A DNA stretch of 9,574 nucleotides from Anaerolineales bacterium (GCA_015662065.1 DQUX01000154.1:1-9574); one strand, 5' to 3'. Shown: positions 1-6,203, numbered from the stretch's first letter. A program made the numbers and translations. The notes: a model not told the origin generated them from the sequence alone.

Positions 1-1
1 C

Positions 2-820
2 CCCACCCCCATCATCCACGTCGTTCAGGAGGGGGACACCCTGGCGGGCATCGCCGCTGCCTACGGGGTCCGCGTCCAGGCATTGCAGGCCGCCAATGGG
101 ATCGAGAATCCCCTGCTGTTGCAGGTGGGGCAGGAGCTGGTTATCCCCACCGGACCCACCGGACAGGACGCCACGGCCCCGGAGCCAGGTTTGCTCCTCC
201 CCACCCCTACCCCCCTCTCCTTCGGCGTGCGCGGGGTTGGCTTCTACGAGACCCCGGTGGGGAGCCTGTGGTGCCTGGGGGAGGTGGTCAACACCACCCC
301 CTACACCCTGACCAACGTGCAGGTCCGGGTGACACTGTTCGACCCCGCCGGAGCGCCCCTCATCGAGGGGGACGCCTTTGCCGCGGCCGACGTCCTGCTC
401 CCCTCCGACCGGGCTCCCTTCAGCATCCTGTTCATCTCCCCGCCGCCGAACTTCGCCAGCCACCAGGTGACCGTCCTGCGGGGGGAGTTTGTCGGTGGCC
501 TGGCCGAGACATACGTTCCCCTTGTCGTCGAGGAGGCCAGCGGCGCCCCCTCAGGCCCCCAGTTCGAGGTCTCCGGGCAGGTGCGCAACAGCGACCCGGC
601 GCGGACGGCGGACAGCGGTGTGGTCATCGTGACCACCTATGATGAAGAGGGGCGGGTGACCGGCTTCCGCCAGCAGACGGTGGACGTGGGGGAGGGGCTG
701 GCCCCCGGCGCGGCGGTTCCCTTCCGCCTGTTGCTCACCGCCCACGGGGGGGCCACCGCCGACTTCTCCATCATCGCCTTCGGACGGGCCTACGAGGAGG
801 AAACGCAACCGGAGGGGTAG
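2..820 (+). CDS. LysM domain protein with FxLYD-like repeats (5' truncated by window edge)
   Basis: The frame is open from base 2, so the gene starts before the window; in-frame TTG or other codons near base 83 fall inside the LysM domain and are not the start. The first visible residues are a Pro/Thr linker (PTP), followed by a LysM domain at about visible residues 5-48 (VVQEGDTLAGIAAAYGV, then LQAANGI and the closing VGQELVIP). LysM binds N-acetylglucosamine-containing glycans such as peptidoglycan. After a second Pro-rich linker come two beta-rich modules: one with the FxLYD-like pattern LGEVVNTTPYTLTNVQVRVTLFD and a later VSGQVRNSDP...VVIVTTYDEEGRV. Such modules are seen on secreted or surface proteins, so an extracytoplasmic location is inferred; the signal peptide would lie outside the window. 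The stop TAG abuts the next ATG, which suggests co-transcription with the acyltransferase. LysM is firm, the FxLYD assignment is by pattern only. Confidence 0.85.
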   Translation, partial: PTPIIHVVQEGDTLAGIAAAYGVRVQALQAANGIENPLLLQVGQELVIPTGPTGQDATAPEPGLLLPTPTPLSFGVRGVGFYETPVGSLWCLGEVVNTTPYTLTNVQVRVTLFDPAGAPLIEGDAFAAADVLLPSDRAPFSILFISPPPNFASHQVTVLRGEFVGGLAETYVPLVVEEASGAPSGPQFEVSGQVRNSDPARTADSGVVIVTTYDEEGRVTGFRQQTVDVGEGLAPGAAVPFRLLLTAHGGATADFSIIAFGRAYEEETQPEG

Positions 821-1441
821 ATGCAACAGGTCTTGAAAGCCATCATCCGTCTTATCCTGCCCCTCCTGATCCGGCTGGAGGTGGTGGGGAAGGAGAACCT
901 TCCCCAGGAGGGGCCCTATATCCTGGTGATCAACCACCTCTCCGTCTTCGATCCCCCGGTCCTGCTGGTCGTGTGCCCCCACAAGATCCGGGCCTTCGCC
1001 GCTGCCAAGCACCGCCGCAATCCCCTCTACGCGCCACTCCTGATGATGGCCGACTCCATCTGGGTGCGGCGAGGGGAGGTGGACCGGCAAGCGCTGCGGG
1101 AAGCGCTGGAGACATTGCGGCGGCGGGAGGTGCTAGGGATGGCCCCGGAGGGGACACGGGCGCGGGGGGTCTATGCCCTGCAGAAGGGAAAGACCGGCGC
1201 CGCCTACCTGGCCACCCGGGCCGATGTGCCCATCGTGCCGGTGGGGTTAACCGGGACAGAGAAGGTCAAGGAGAACTTCCCGCGGCTCCGGCGCACCACC
1301 GTCCGGGTGGTGATCGGCGAACCGTTCCGGCTGCCGGAGAGCGGCCGGGTGCGTGGCCCCAAGTTGGATGAATACACCGAACTGATCATGCGGCGAATCG
1401 CCGCGCTTCTGCCAGAGGCGTATCGAGGCGTGTATGCATAG
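821..1441 (+). CDS. plsC: 1-acyl-sn-glycerol-3-phosphate acyltransferase (PlsC family)
   Basis: A 206-residue member of the PlsC/LPLAT acyltransferase family, which transfers a fatty acyl group to lysophosphatidic acid (or a related acceptor) at the cytoplasmic membrane during phospholipid synthesis. All the classic blocks are visible: the catalytic HX4D motif as NHLSVFD (H39, D44), a WVRRGEVD segment at 81-88 matching block II, the phosphate-binding APEGTR at 108-113, and VPIVPVGL at 136-143. The hydrophobic, basic N terminus (IIRLILPLLIRLEVVGKENLP) is typical for membrane association. ATG at 821 follows the upstream TAG directly, and GGAGGGG at 811-817 is the ribosome binding site, overlapping the end of the LysM gene; translational coupling is likely. 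Length is normal for short bacterial PlsC proteins. The exact acceptor lipid cannot be read from the sequence. Confidence 0.93.
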   Translation: MQQVLKAIIRLILPLLIRLEVVGKENLPQEGPYILVINHLSVFDPPVLLVVCPHKIRAFAAAKHRRNPLYAPLLMMADSIWVRRGEVDRQALREALETLRRREVLGMAPEGTRARGVYALQKGKTGAAYLATRADVPIVPVGLTGTEKVKENFPRLRRTTVRVVIGEPFRLPESGRVRGPKLDEYTELIMRRIAALLPEAYRGVYA

Positions 1442-1463
1442 GGGCGAGGCGTTGCCTCGCCCC
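1441..1463. terminator. Perfect 10-bp hairpin between convergent genes
   Basis: GGGGCGAGGC (1441-1450) and its exact complement GCCTCGCCCC (1454-1463) enclose a 3-nt loop GTT. The first G is the last base of the plsC stop codon, and the convergent aldolase gene ends five bases beyond at 1468. It is positioned as a shared bidirectional terminator, but neither strand shows a T tract after the stem, so it may instead be a dispersed palindromic repeat that serves as an RNA 3' end stabiliser. Confidence 0.6.
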
Positions 1464-1467
1464 TCCA

Positions 1468-2886
1468 TCAATCCGCCAGGTCTCCGCCGATCTCCAGTTC
1501 TCCCTCCAACCCGAAGTCGGCCGGTGTCTTGTGGACCTCCGGCGGCCGCACGTGGGCGGCGACCATCTCCCCGGTGCTGGTGACCCCCAGTTGCTCAAAG
1601 AGAAAGCCGAACTGCGCCTCCAGGGCGCGGCCGATCTCCGCCCGCGTCTCCTCCGGCAGGTCCCAGAACCGCCGCTTGAACGGCCCCAGCCCTCGCTTGC
1701 GGTTCTTGTAGATGAACTGCTCCTCGGTCTGGCCTTCTTTCCACTGATTGGCGTGCGCCTTCTTGATGTGAGCGTAGATCTCCCCCCGCAGGTCGGCGGG
1801 GAAGAGTTCGTGATCGTAGATGATGTTCTGGAAGCCGGTCGCCAGGTGGACCTCGCACGCGCCGACCTCGGCGAACTTGTGGAAGGCCTCCGGGGGCAGG
1901 GTGGAGGCCCCGTGTTGGACCGCGCCGGCCATCCCGTACTCCTCACGGGCCACACGGCTCAGCCGGCCCAGGGTGCCGAAGTCGATCTTGACCCGCGCCA
2001 GGGAGCCGTCGGGGAGGACCACGCCGCCGTGCGCGGTGCCGGTCTGGATGCTCAGCTTGCTCAGGCCCGCCATCCCCGCCGGGAGCATCCGGTTGTAACC
2101 GTCCATAAAGGCCCGCAGCTCCTCCTCGGTGGAGTTCTTGCCGCCCACCTCGCCGATCTCGCCGCCCACGGAGATGGTCACCCCCTCCGGCTCCAGCTCG
2201 CGGATGACCTCCGTGAAGCGGCCACACAGCTCGAAGTTGGTCCGCTGCTGCTCGGCGACCGTGGGCCGGCTCAGGTCCACCAGCGTGGAGGTGTCTATGT
2301 CAATGTTGAAGAACCCGGCCGCGATGGCCTCCCGGATCAGATCCTCCACCGCCTTCAGCTCCGCCTTGGGTTCGGTGCCGTACCGCTTGGCGCTCACCTG
2401 GAAGTGATCCCCCTGGATAAAGAGGGGGCCCCGGTATCCCTCGCGGATGGCCGCGCCGATGACGACGGTAGCGTACTCCGCCGGTCGCTGGTCGGTGTAG
2501 CCGATCTCGGAGCGGGCGATCTCGAAGATCATCGCCCCCACCTCGCGGGCCAGAGCGGCGCGGAAGACGGCGCGGGCCATGTCGTAGGTGAGGGTGCGCA
2601 GGTTCATCGCCGGCACGGTCCACTCCCCCTGGAGCTCCCCCCGCCCGCGGGCCATATACAGCTCGTGGATGGAAGCGGGGCGGATGCCCAGCACCTGACC
2701 CAGCTCCCAAAGCAGATACCGGGCGGTGGCCTGGACCTCCCCTTCCGCAAAGACGGCGTTGAATACCAACGTGTCCAGCGCCGGCCCCCGCAGTCGGCCC
2801 TCGTCCAGCACCTGGACCTTTCCCTCCTTTACCGCGACGATCCCTTTCAAGCTATGGAATAGTTCCGCAGGGCTCTGTGCGATCAT
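1468..2886 (-). CDS. Class II fructose-bisphosphate aldolase-family protein, long form
   Basis: A 472-residue protein with the metal-site pattern of class II (zinc) aldolases, which cleave or form ketose bisphosphates through a metal-stabilised enolate. Visible equivalents of known active-site residues: D160-H161 in IQGDHFQV (catalytic Asp and metal His), NIDIDTSTLVD at 194-204, GGEIGEVGG at 241-249 (metal-associated Glu), H286 in QTGTAHGG, H325 in VQHGAS, and ATGFQNIIYD at 349-358 in the place of the NIDTD substrate loop. The family is usually 280-360 residues; here there are about 75 extra N-terminal residues and a charged C-terminal extension of about 110 (KKAHANQWKEG, RKRGLGPFKRRF). ATG at 2886 is preceded by AGGAGG (2891-2896) at 4 nt. 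It lies 70 bp downstream of the RmlC-like gene on the same strand, presumably in one operon. Substrate is uncertain: fructose or tagatose bisphosphate, or another sugar phosphate. Confidence 0.85.
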   Translation of the reverse strand: MIAQSPAELFHSLKGIVAVKEGKVQVLDEGRLRGPALDTLVFNAVFAEGEVQATARYLLWELGQVLGIRPASIHELYMARGRGELQGEWTVPAMNLRTLTYDMARAVFRAALAREVGAMIFEIARSEIGYTDQRPAEYATVVIGAAIREGYRGPLFIQGDHFQVSAKRYGTEPKAELKAVEDLIREAIAAGFFNIDIDTSTLVDLSRPTVAEQQRTNFELCGRFTEVIRELEPEGVTISVGGEIGEVGGKNSTEEELRAFMDGYNRMLPAGMAGLSKLSIQTGTAHGGVVLPDGSLARVKIDFGTLGRLSRVAREEYGMAGAVQHGASTLPPEAFHKFAEVGACEVHLATGFQNIIYDHELFPADLRGEIYAHIKKAHANQWKEGQTEEQFIYKNRKRGLGPFKRRFWDLPEETRAEIGRALEAQFGFLFEQLGVTSTGEMVAAHVRPPEVHKTPADFGLEGELEIGGDLAD

Positions 2887-2900
2887 ATTTCCTCCTCAGA

Positions 2901-2924
2901 TGTGCAAGTGTGCAAGTGTGCGGG
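2901..2924. repeat. Short tandem repeat, 8-bp unit
   Basis: TGTGCAAG occurs at 2901-2908 and 2909-2916, followed by a diverged third copy TGTGCGGG at 2917-2924. It lies in the 70-bp gap between the RmlC-like gene and the aldolase gene, just upstream of the aldolase ribosome binding site. No function is apparent; slippage of such a repeat would change operon spacing without touching a coding frame. Confidence 0.7.
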
Positions 2925-2956
2925 CGTTCCCTGCCACTCCAGCCGGTAGCTTCGAG

Positions 2957-3415
2957 TCACTTGATTTCCGGCCCCTTCGTCCAATCGTACCCGATGGCCG
3001 AGTCGTCGTGGGGGATGCGGCCCTCGTCGGTGCCGTCGTACTCGTGGGAGACGATGTAGAAGACGTGGGCCGGCCCCTGCAGTACCCGATAGCCGTGGGC
3101 CACCCCCGGGGGGATCTTCAGCACGATGGGGGGGTGCCCATCCCCCATCAGGAGCTCCTGGAGCTGGCCGTGGGTGGGGGAGTCGGGCCGGGTATCGTAC
3201 AGGGCCGCCCTGATGGTGCCGCAGGCCACGTACCACCAGTCGGTCTGACGCTGGTGGACGTGCCAAGCCTTGGCCACCCCCGTGTGGCTCATCGTGTGGC
3301 TCCACTGGCCGAACCCCTCCGGGAAGATGGGATCGCTGGCGCGGATGACCTCGCGGAAGAACCCCCGCTCGTCGGTGTGGGTGACCAGCTCCTTGACCTC
3401 GACGCCGTGGATCAT
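2957..3415 (-). CDS. dTDP-4-dehydrorhamnose 3,5-epimerase (RmlC)-like cupin protein
   Basis: A 152-residue single-domain cupin of the RmlC family, whose members epimerise or isomerise nucleotide-activated 4-keto sugars in the cytoplasm. Family signatures in order: DERGFFREV at 15-23 (D-x-RG-x-F), GVAKAWHVHQ at 46-55 in the place of the canonical RGLHYQ, the cupin segment YVACGTIRAALYDTR at 62-76, IPPGVAHGYRVL at 101-112, and a C-terminal HEYDG...HDDSAIGYDW that matches the WDDP-x-x-GIDW end of true RmlC proteins. H52 and D138 are the candidates for the catalytic His-Asp pair. It is about 30 residues shorter than typical RmlC, and the usual Arg before the catalytic His is Lys (K49). ATG at 3415 has AAGGAGG upstream (3424-3430) and a strong promoter beyond it. 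No other dTDP-rhamnose genes are nearby, so the true substrate is open. Confidence 0.83.
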   Translation of the reverse strand: MIHGVEVKELVTHTDERGFFREVIRASDPIFPEGFGQWSHTMSHTGVAKAWHVHQRQTDWWYVACGTIRAALYDTRPDSPTHGQLQELLMGDGHPPIVLKIPPGVAHGYRVLQGPAHVFYIVSHEYDGTDEGRIPHDDSAIGYDWTKGPEIK

Positions 3416-3453
3416 CGGGTCGACCTCCTTTACGATGATAGAGGACGAGGAAG

Positions 3454-3482
3454 ATTATAGCGAAACTCGGGCCGGATGTCCA
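3454..3482 (-). promoter_or_regulatory. Sigma-70-type promoter for the RmlC-like/aldolase unit
   Basis: Read on the minus strand: -35 TGGACA (3482-3477), a 17-nt spacer, then a perfect -10 TATAAT (3459-3454). Only one of twelve hexamer bases differs from consensus. Transcription would start near 3447, giving a leader of roughly 30 nt that carries the ribosome binding site of the gene starting at 3415. Confidence 0.8.
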
Positions 3483-3488
3483 GCGAGC

Positions 3489-3517
3489 TTGAACGAAGGG
3501 GGAATGTGTGTTATAGT
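3489..3517 (+). promoter_or_regulatory. Sigma-70-type promoter for yjbQ and the glycosyltransferase
   Basis: TTGAAC (3489-3494), a 17-nt spacer, and TATAGT (3512-3517). The start would fall near 3524, about 40 nt before the ATG at 3564. Its -35 box lies only 6 bp from the -35 box of the minus-strand promoter, so the two are back-to-back. A 7-bp tandem repeat GAGTTCG (3525-3531 and 3532-3538) lies in the early leader. Confidence 0.75.
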
Positions 3518-3563
3518 CGGTTGGGAGTTCGGAGTTCGCAAGAGGGAGGAGGGGAGAGCCAAG

Positions 3564-3980
3564 ATGGTTGTCACGCGAGAGTTACGGCTGAACACCCGGG
3601 GCCGTTGCGACGTGCGGGACATCACCGAGGAGGTGGAGCAGGTGGTGCAGGCGTCGGGGTTGTCGGCGGGGACGGTCACCCTCTTCTGCCCCGGATCGAC
3701 AGGGGGGCTGACCACCATCGAGTACGAGGCCGGTGTCATCGCCGACCTGGAGCAGGTGCTGGATGAGATCGTGCCGCCGGACCGGCCCTACCGCCACCAC
3801 CTGCGCTGGGGGGACGACAACGGCCATTCTCACGTGCGGGCGGCGCTCATCGGCCCCTCCCTCACCATCCCCTTCGTGGACGGCCGGCTGACGCTGGGGA
3901 CCTGGCAGCAGATCGTCTTCTGCGATTTCGACACCCACCCTCGCTCCCGCCGGTTGGTGGTGCAGATCATCGGGGAATAG
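3564..3980 (+). CDS. yjbQ: YjbQ/UPF0047 family protein (secondary thiamine-phosphate synthase-type)
   Basis: A 138-residue protein covering the whole small UPF0047/YjbQ fold. Diagnostic segments: FCPGSTGGLTTIEYE at 41-55, DLEQVLDEIVPP at 61-72, NGHSHVRAALIGPS at 86-99 (conserved H88 and H90), and the C-terminal LTLGTWQQIVFCDFD at 109-123. Members of this family have been reported to have weak thiamine phosphate synthase activity, but their physiological role is not settled; nothing nearby belongs to thiamine synthesis. The open frame runs further upstream, but ATG at 3564 is chosen because a purine-rich GGAGGAGGGG segment (3545-3554) precedes it and the conserved fold starts immediately after it. 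The next gene begins 4 nt after the stop, so the two are probably co-transcribed from the promoter at 3489-3517. Confidence 0.88.
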   Translation: MVVTRELRLNTRGRCDVRDITEEVEQVVQASGLSAGTVTLFCPGSTGGLTTIEYEAGVIADLEQVLDEIVPPDRPYRHHLRWGDDNGHSHVRAALIGPSLTIPFVDGRLTLGTWQQIVFCDFDTHPRSRRLVVQIIGE

Positions 3981-3984
3981 GGCC

Positions 3985-5661
3985 GTGAGCCGCCACCGCG
4001 TTCCGGATCCGGCAGGGGCGCCCCTTGCGGACACCCCCAGGGTCCGCCCCGACTACGGGGTGGCCTTTATGGTGCTGGTGATGCTGTTGGCCTTCGGCCT
4101 GCGGGCCGGGTCGCTGACGACCCAGTCCCTCTGGCGGGACGAGGTGGATGCCCTGTGTTATGCCTTCGAGTTCCCCCATCTGACGGCTCAGGTGTTGGCC
4201 CCGGCTGCGGCGGGAGAGCTGACCACCCCCTGCGCCTGCCCGCCCCCGCCGGTGACGCTGGGGGAGGAGCAGCGGCAGGAGCCACCCCTCCGCCGCCTGA
4301 CGCGGGTGCTCAGGCCGATGATCCGGCAGAATGGCCCCCTCTACTTTTTCCTGCTGCGCGGCTGGATCGGCCTGGCGGGCCACACCGTGTACAGCCTGCG
4401 CTTCTTCTCCCTCTGGTTCGGCGTCCTGGGCGTGCCCCTTACCCACGCCCTGGGTCGCCGCCTGCTGGGCCGGGCGGCGGGGAGGCTGGCAGCGCTTCTC
4501 GTCGCCGCATCCCCCTACCTGGTCTGGTATAGCCAGGAGGTCAAGATGTACACCCTGGTGCCGGCCCTGGCGCTGCTGGCGCTCTACGGCCTACGGCGGG
4601 CGGTGGACGGGGGAGGGAGGCGCTGGTGGGGGGTGCAGGTCGTCGCCACCAGCCTCGCCTTCTACACCCACATCTGGAGTGCGCTGCTGGTACCGGTCCA
4701 GGCCGTGCTGCTGGCGAGCTGGTGGCCCCGCTGGCGGCGTCGTCTATGGGGGGTGCTGGTGAGCCTGGCCCTGCTCACCCTGCCCTACCTGCCCCTGGCC
4801 CTCTGGCAGATTCCCTCGGCGTTCGCGCGGCGGGAGACCGGCTTTCCGGCCTACACGCTGGGGGAGATGGCGCTGCTCCTGCTCAACGGCTGGAGCCTGG
4901 GGATCACCGGCCGGGGCTGGCCGTGGGGGGCGGCCCTCTGCGGCGGGGCGGCGCTGCTGGGCATCGTCGGGGCGGCGCTGACAGGGGTCGGGGCGGGGCT
5001 CCGTCCCCGCCCCCACGGAGGAGGCGACCGCGGAGGGTCGCCTCTACGGGGCCTGGTGGGGTGGCTGGCGGTGCCGCTGGTGGCCGTCTGGTTCGTCTCC
5101 CTGTGGCAGCCCCTCTTCACCGACCGGTACCTGATCTGGGCGGCGCCGGCCTTCTACCTACTGGCGGGGGCGGGACTGGCCTTCCTCTGGCGGCGAGGCC
5201 GCTGGCCCGCGGTCCTGCTCCTGGTGGGGGTCCTGGCCCTGTTCGGCGTCAACCTCCAGGCCCAGGCGACCCTCCCCATCAAGTCTGACCTGCGGGCGGC
5301 GGCAGCCTACGTGGAGGCGCGGTATCGGCCCGCCGACCTGCTCATCTTCCAGATCCCCCACGTCCGCTACACCTTCGATTACTACTTCGGCCCCGAGGCG
5401 TACGTCTGGGCGGACGGGCTGTACACCAACCACCGGGGAGCCGATGGGACCTACCTGACGACGGAGGGGACGGCAGGGCTTATGCTGGCCCAGGTCACCC
5501 GGGGGTACCGGACGGTGTGGCTGGTGGCCTCCGAGGTGGGGATGTGGGACGAGCGGGGTTTGGTCCAGGGATGGCTGGAGGCCAACGGGGAGCGGATGGA
5601 GGAGGCCCACTTCGTCCGGGTGGACGTCTACCGTTACCGGTTGGACGACGCGCCGGAATAG
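3985..5661 (+). CDS. GT39-type (PMT/ArnT-like) integral membrane glycosyltransferase
   Basis: A 558-residue polytopic membrane protein resembling the GT39/GT83 superfamily, which transfers sugars from polyprenyl-phosphate donors on the outer face of the membrane. After TM1 (about residues 24-44) comes the acidic first loop SLWRDEVDAL, with R51, D52, E53 in the place of the catalytic acidic residues of these enzymes. NGPLYFFLLRGW (116-127) and the hallmark WYSQEVKMYTL (181-191) follow, then several more hydrophobic segments and a soluble C-terminal part from about residue 430. GTG at 3985 is the only start close to the upstream stop; its ribosome binding site is weak, and ATG at 4069 inside TM1 is less likely. 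An odd Arg/Gly/Pro-rich stretch at about residues 334-354 is encoded by two palindromes (4990-5044). The donor and acceptor cannot be told; coupling to yjbQ is by position only. Confidence 0.88.
   Translation: MSRHRVPDPAGAPLADTPRVRPDYGVAFMVLVMLLAFGLRAGSLTTQSLWRDEVDALCYAFEFPHLTAQVLAPAAAGELTTPCACPPPPVTLGEEQRQEPPLRRLTRVLRPMIRQNGPLYFFLLRGWIGLAGHTVYSLRFFSLWFGVLGVPLTHALGRRLLGRAAGRLAALLVAASPYLVWYSQEVKMYTLVPALALLALYGLRRAVDGGGRRWWGVQVVATSLAFYTHIWSALLVPVQAVLLASWWPRWRRRLWGVLVSLALLTLPYLPLALWQIPSAFARRETGFPAYTLGEMALLLLNGWSLGITGRGWPWGAALCGGAALLGIVGAALTGVGAGLRPRPHGGGDRGGSPLRGLVGWLAVPLVAVWFVSLWQPLFTDRYLIWAAPAFYLLAGAGLAFLWRRGRWPAVLLLVGVLALFGVNLQAQATLPIKSDLRAAAAYVEARYRPADLLIFQIPHVRYTFDYYFGPEAYVWADGLYTNHRGADGTYLTTEGTAGLMLAQVTRGYRTVWLVASEVGMWDERGLVQGWLEANGERMEEAHFVRVDVYRYRLDDAPE
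4990..5013. repeat. Palindrome inside the glycosyltransferase gene, copy 1
   Basis: GGGGCGGGG (4990-4998) and its exact complement CCCCGCCCC (5005-5013) flank a 6-nt loop CTCCGT. It lies in frame in the coding sequence and is translated as part of a Gly/Arg/Pro-rich linker. The loop is also complementary to ACGGAG at 5015-5020, so an alternative fold is possible. Confidence 0.7.
5021..5044. repeat. Palindrome inside the glycosyltransferase gene, copy 2
   Basis: GAGGCGACC (5021-5029) and its exact complement GGTCGCCTC (5036-5044) flank a 6-nt loop GCGGAG. It has the same 9-bp stem and 6-nt loop geometry as the preceding palindrome, 7 nt away, and is followed by TACGGGG. The pair looks like a composite REP-type element that entered the gene without breaking its frame. 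Confidence 0.7.
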
Positions 5662-5672
5662 GATTCCGGCGC
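5650..5672. terminator. Perfect 10-bp hairpin containing the glycosyltransferase stop codon
   Basis: GCGCCGGAAT (5650-5659) and its exact complement ATTCCGGCGC (5663-5672) enclose the loop AGG. The stop TAG occupies 5659-5661, so the last stem pair and the loop hold the stop. The convergent minus-strand gene ends at 5694. It fits a shared terminator in position, but no T tract follows on either strand. Its 10-bp stem and 3-nt loop equal those of the hairpin at 1441-1463. Confidence 0.6.
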
Positions 5673-5704
5673 TACTCAGATCGGGTGCGCTACTCAGACC
5701 GGGT
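5669..5704. repeat. 18-bp tandem duplication between convergent genes
   Basis: GCGCTACTCAGATCGGGT (5669-5686) is followed directly by GCGCTACTCAGACCGGGT (5687-5704), one mismatch in 18. The second copy contains the TGA stop of the minus-strand gene (5696-5694), and the first overlaps the right arm of the hairpin at 5650-5672. Confidence 0.8.
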
Positions 5705-6200
5705 GGTACAACTGGATGTACTGACGCCCCACCATCAGCAACTCGCACTCCGAGGGGAAGGGGGAGGGCAGGCGCTGCAGGAAGAAGAGCTGCGCGTGGG
5801 TGATGGGGAGGAAGGAGCCGGTCGTCGAGGCCAGGAAGTCGCCAAGGAGAGCCTCGGCGGGCAGGTGGAAGGTCCCTCGCAAGACGGCCAGGGGGGTATA
5901 AGCGATCAGGGGCTCCCTGCGCGCCAGGAGACGGATCGCCTCCCGCGCCTCCGACCCGGCATAGTAGAGGAAGAGCACCTCCTGCCGGCGGACGCTGACC
6001 TGGGGGCGGGCCAGACCCCGGATAGGCCCGCCGGGGGTGAGGGGGGCAATGTAGGCCTGGCGGAGGATCAGGGCATCCCGCGTTGGGTCGTTCAAAAAAT
6101 CCAGGGGGTTCCCGACCGTCTCCAATCGCCCGTTGAACTGGAAGGACTGGGTGAGAAGCTGGGCTTCGTACTCGTGAACGGGTGGTCCCTCTCGCGCCAC
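5694..6200 (-). CDS. Unrecognised 168-residue protein
   Basis: I do not recognise the family. The protein has no signal peptide or clear membrane segment and looks soluble and cytoplasmic. It may consist of two similar halves: DALILRQAYIAPLTPGG...EVLFLYY (42-80) and PLAVLRGTFHLPAEALLGDF...AQLFFLQ (103-142) share an L-x-LR-x-x-x-x-L/I-P pattern followed by a hydrophobic strand, as in repeated beta modules; this is a pattern impression only. The start is GTG at 6200, supported by GGAGGG (minus strand, 6214-6209) 8 nt upstream. Base use matches its neighbours, and the frame has no interruptions, so it is very probably a real gene. It converges with the glycosyltransferase gene and diverges from tRNA-His, whose promoter overlaps its leader. 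No functional hint comes from the neighbours. Confidence 0.75.
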   Translation of the reverse strand: MAREGPPVHEYEAQLLTQSFQFNGRLETVGNPLDFLNDPTRDALILRQAYIAPLTPGGPIRGLARPQVSVRRQEVLFLYYAGSEAREAIRLLARREPLIAYTPLAVLRGTFHLPAEALLGDFLASTTGSFLPITHAQLFFLQRLPSPFPSECELLMVGRQYIQLYHPV

Positions 6201-6203
6201 GGG

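Noticed and set aside
83..85. TTG as start of the LysM gene
   Set aside because: The LysM domain motif VVQEGDTL lies upstream of it in the same open frame, so the real start is outside the window.
1531..2862. A long plus-strand open frame of 443 codons opposite the aldolase gene
   Set aside because: It is the antisense of a gene with complete aldolase motifs, and its product is a repetitive Leu/Gly/Asp/Arg-rich sequence typical of an out-of-frame reading of GC-rich DNA.
2901..2924. Possible CRISPR-type repeat
   Set aside because: The units are 8 bp with no spacers; no direct repeats with regular spacers are found anywhere in the window.
3270..3563. Open frame extending the yjbQ gene upstream by 98 codons
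   Set aside because: It runs antisense through the RmlC-like gene and over both promoters; the conserved UPF0047 fold begins at the ATG at 3564.
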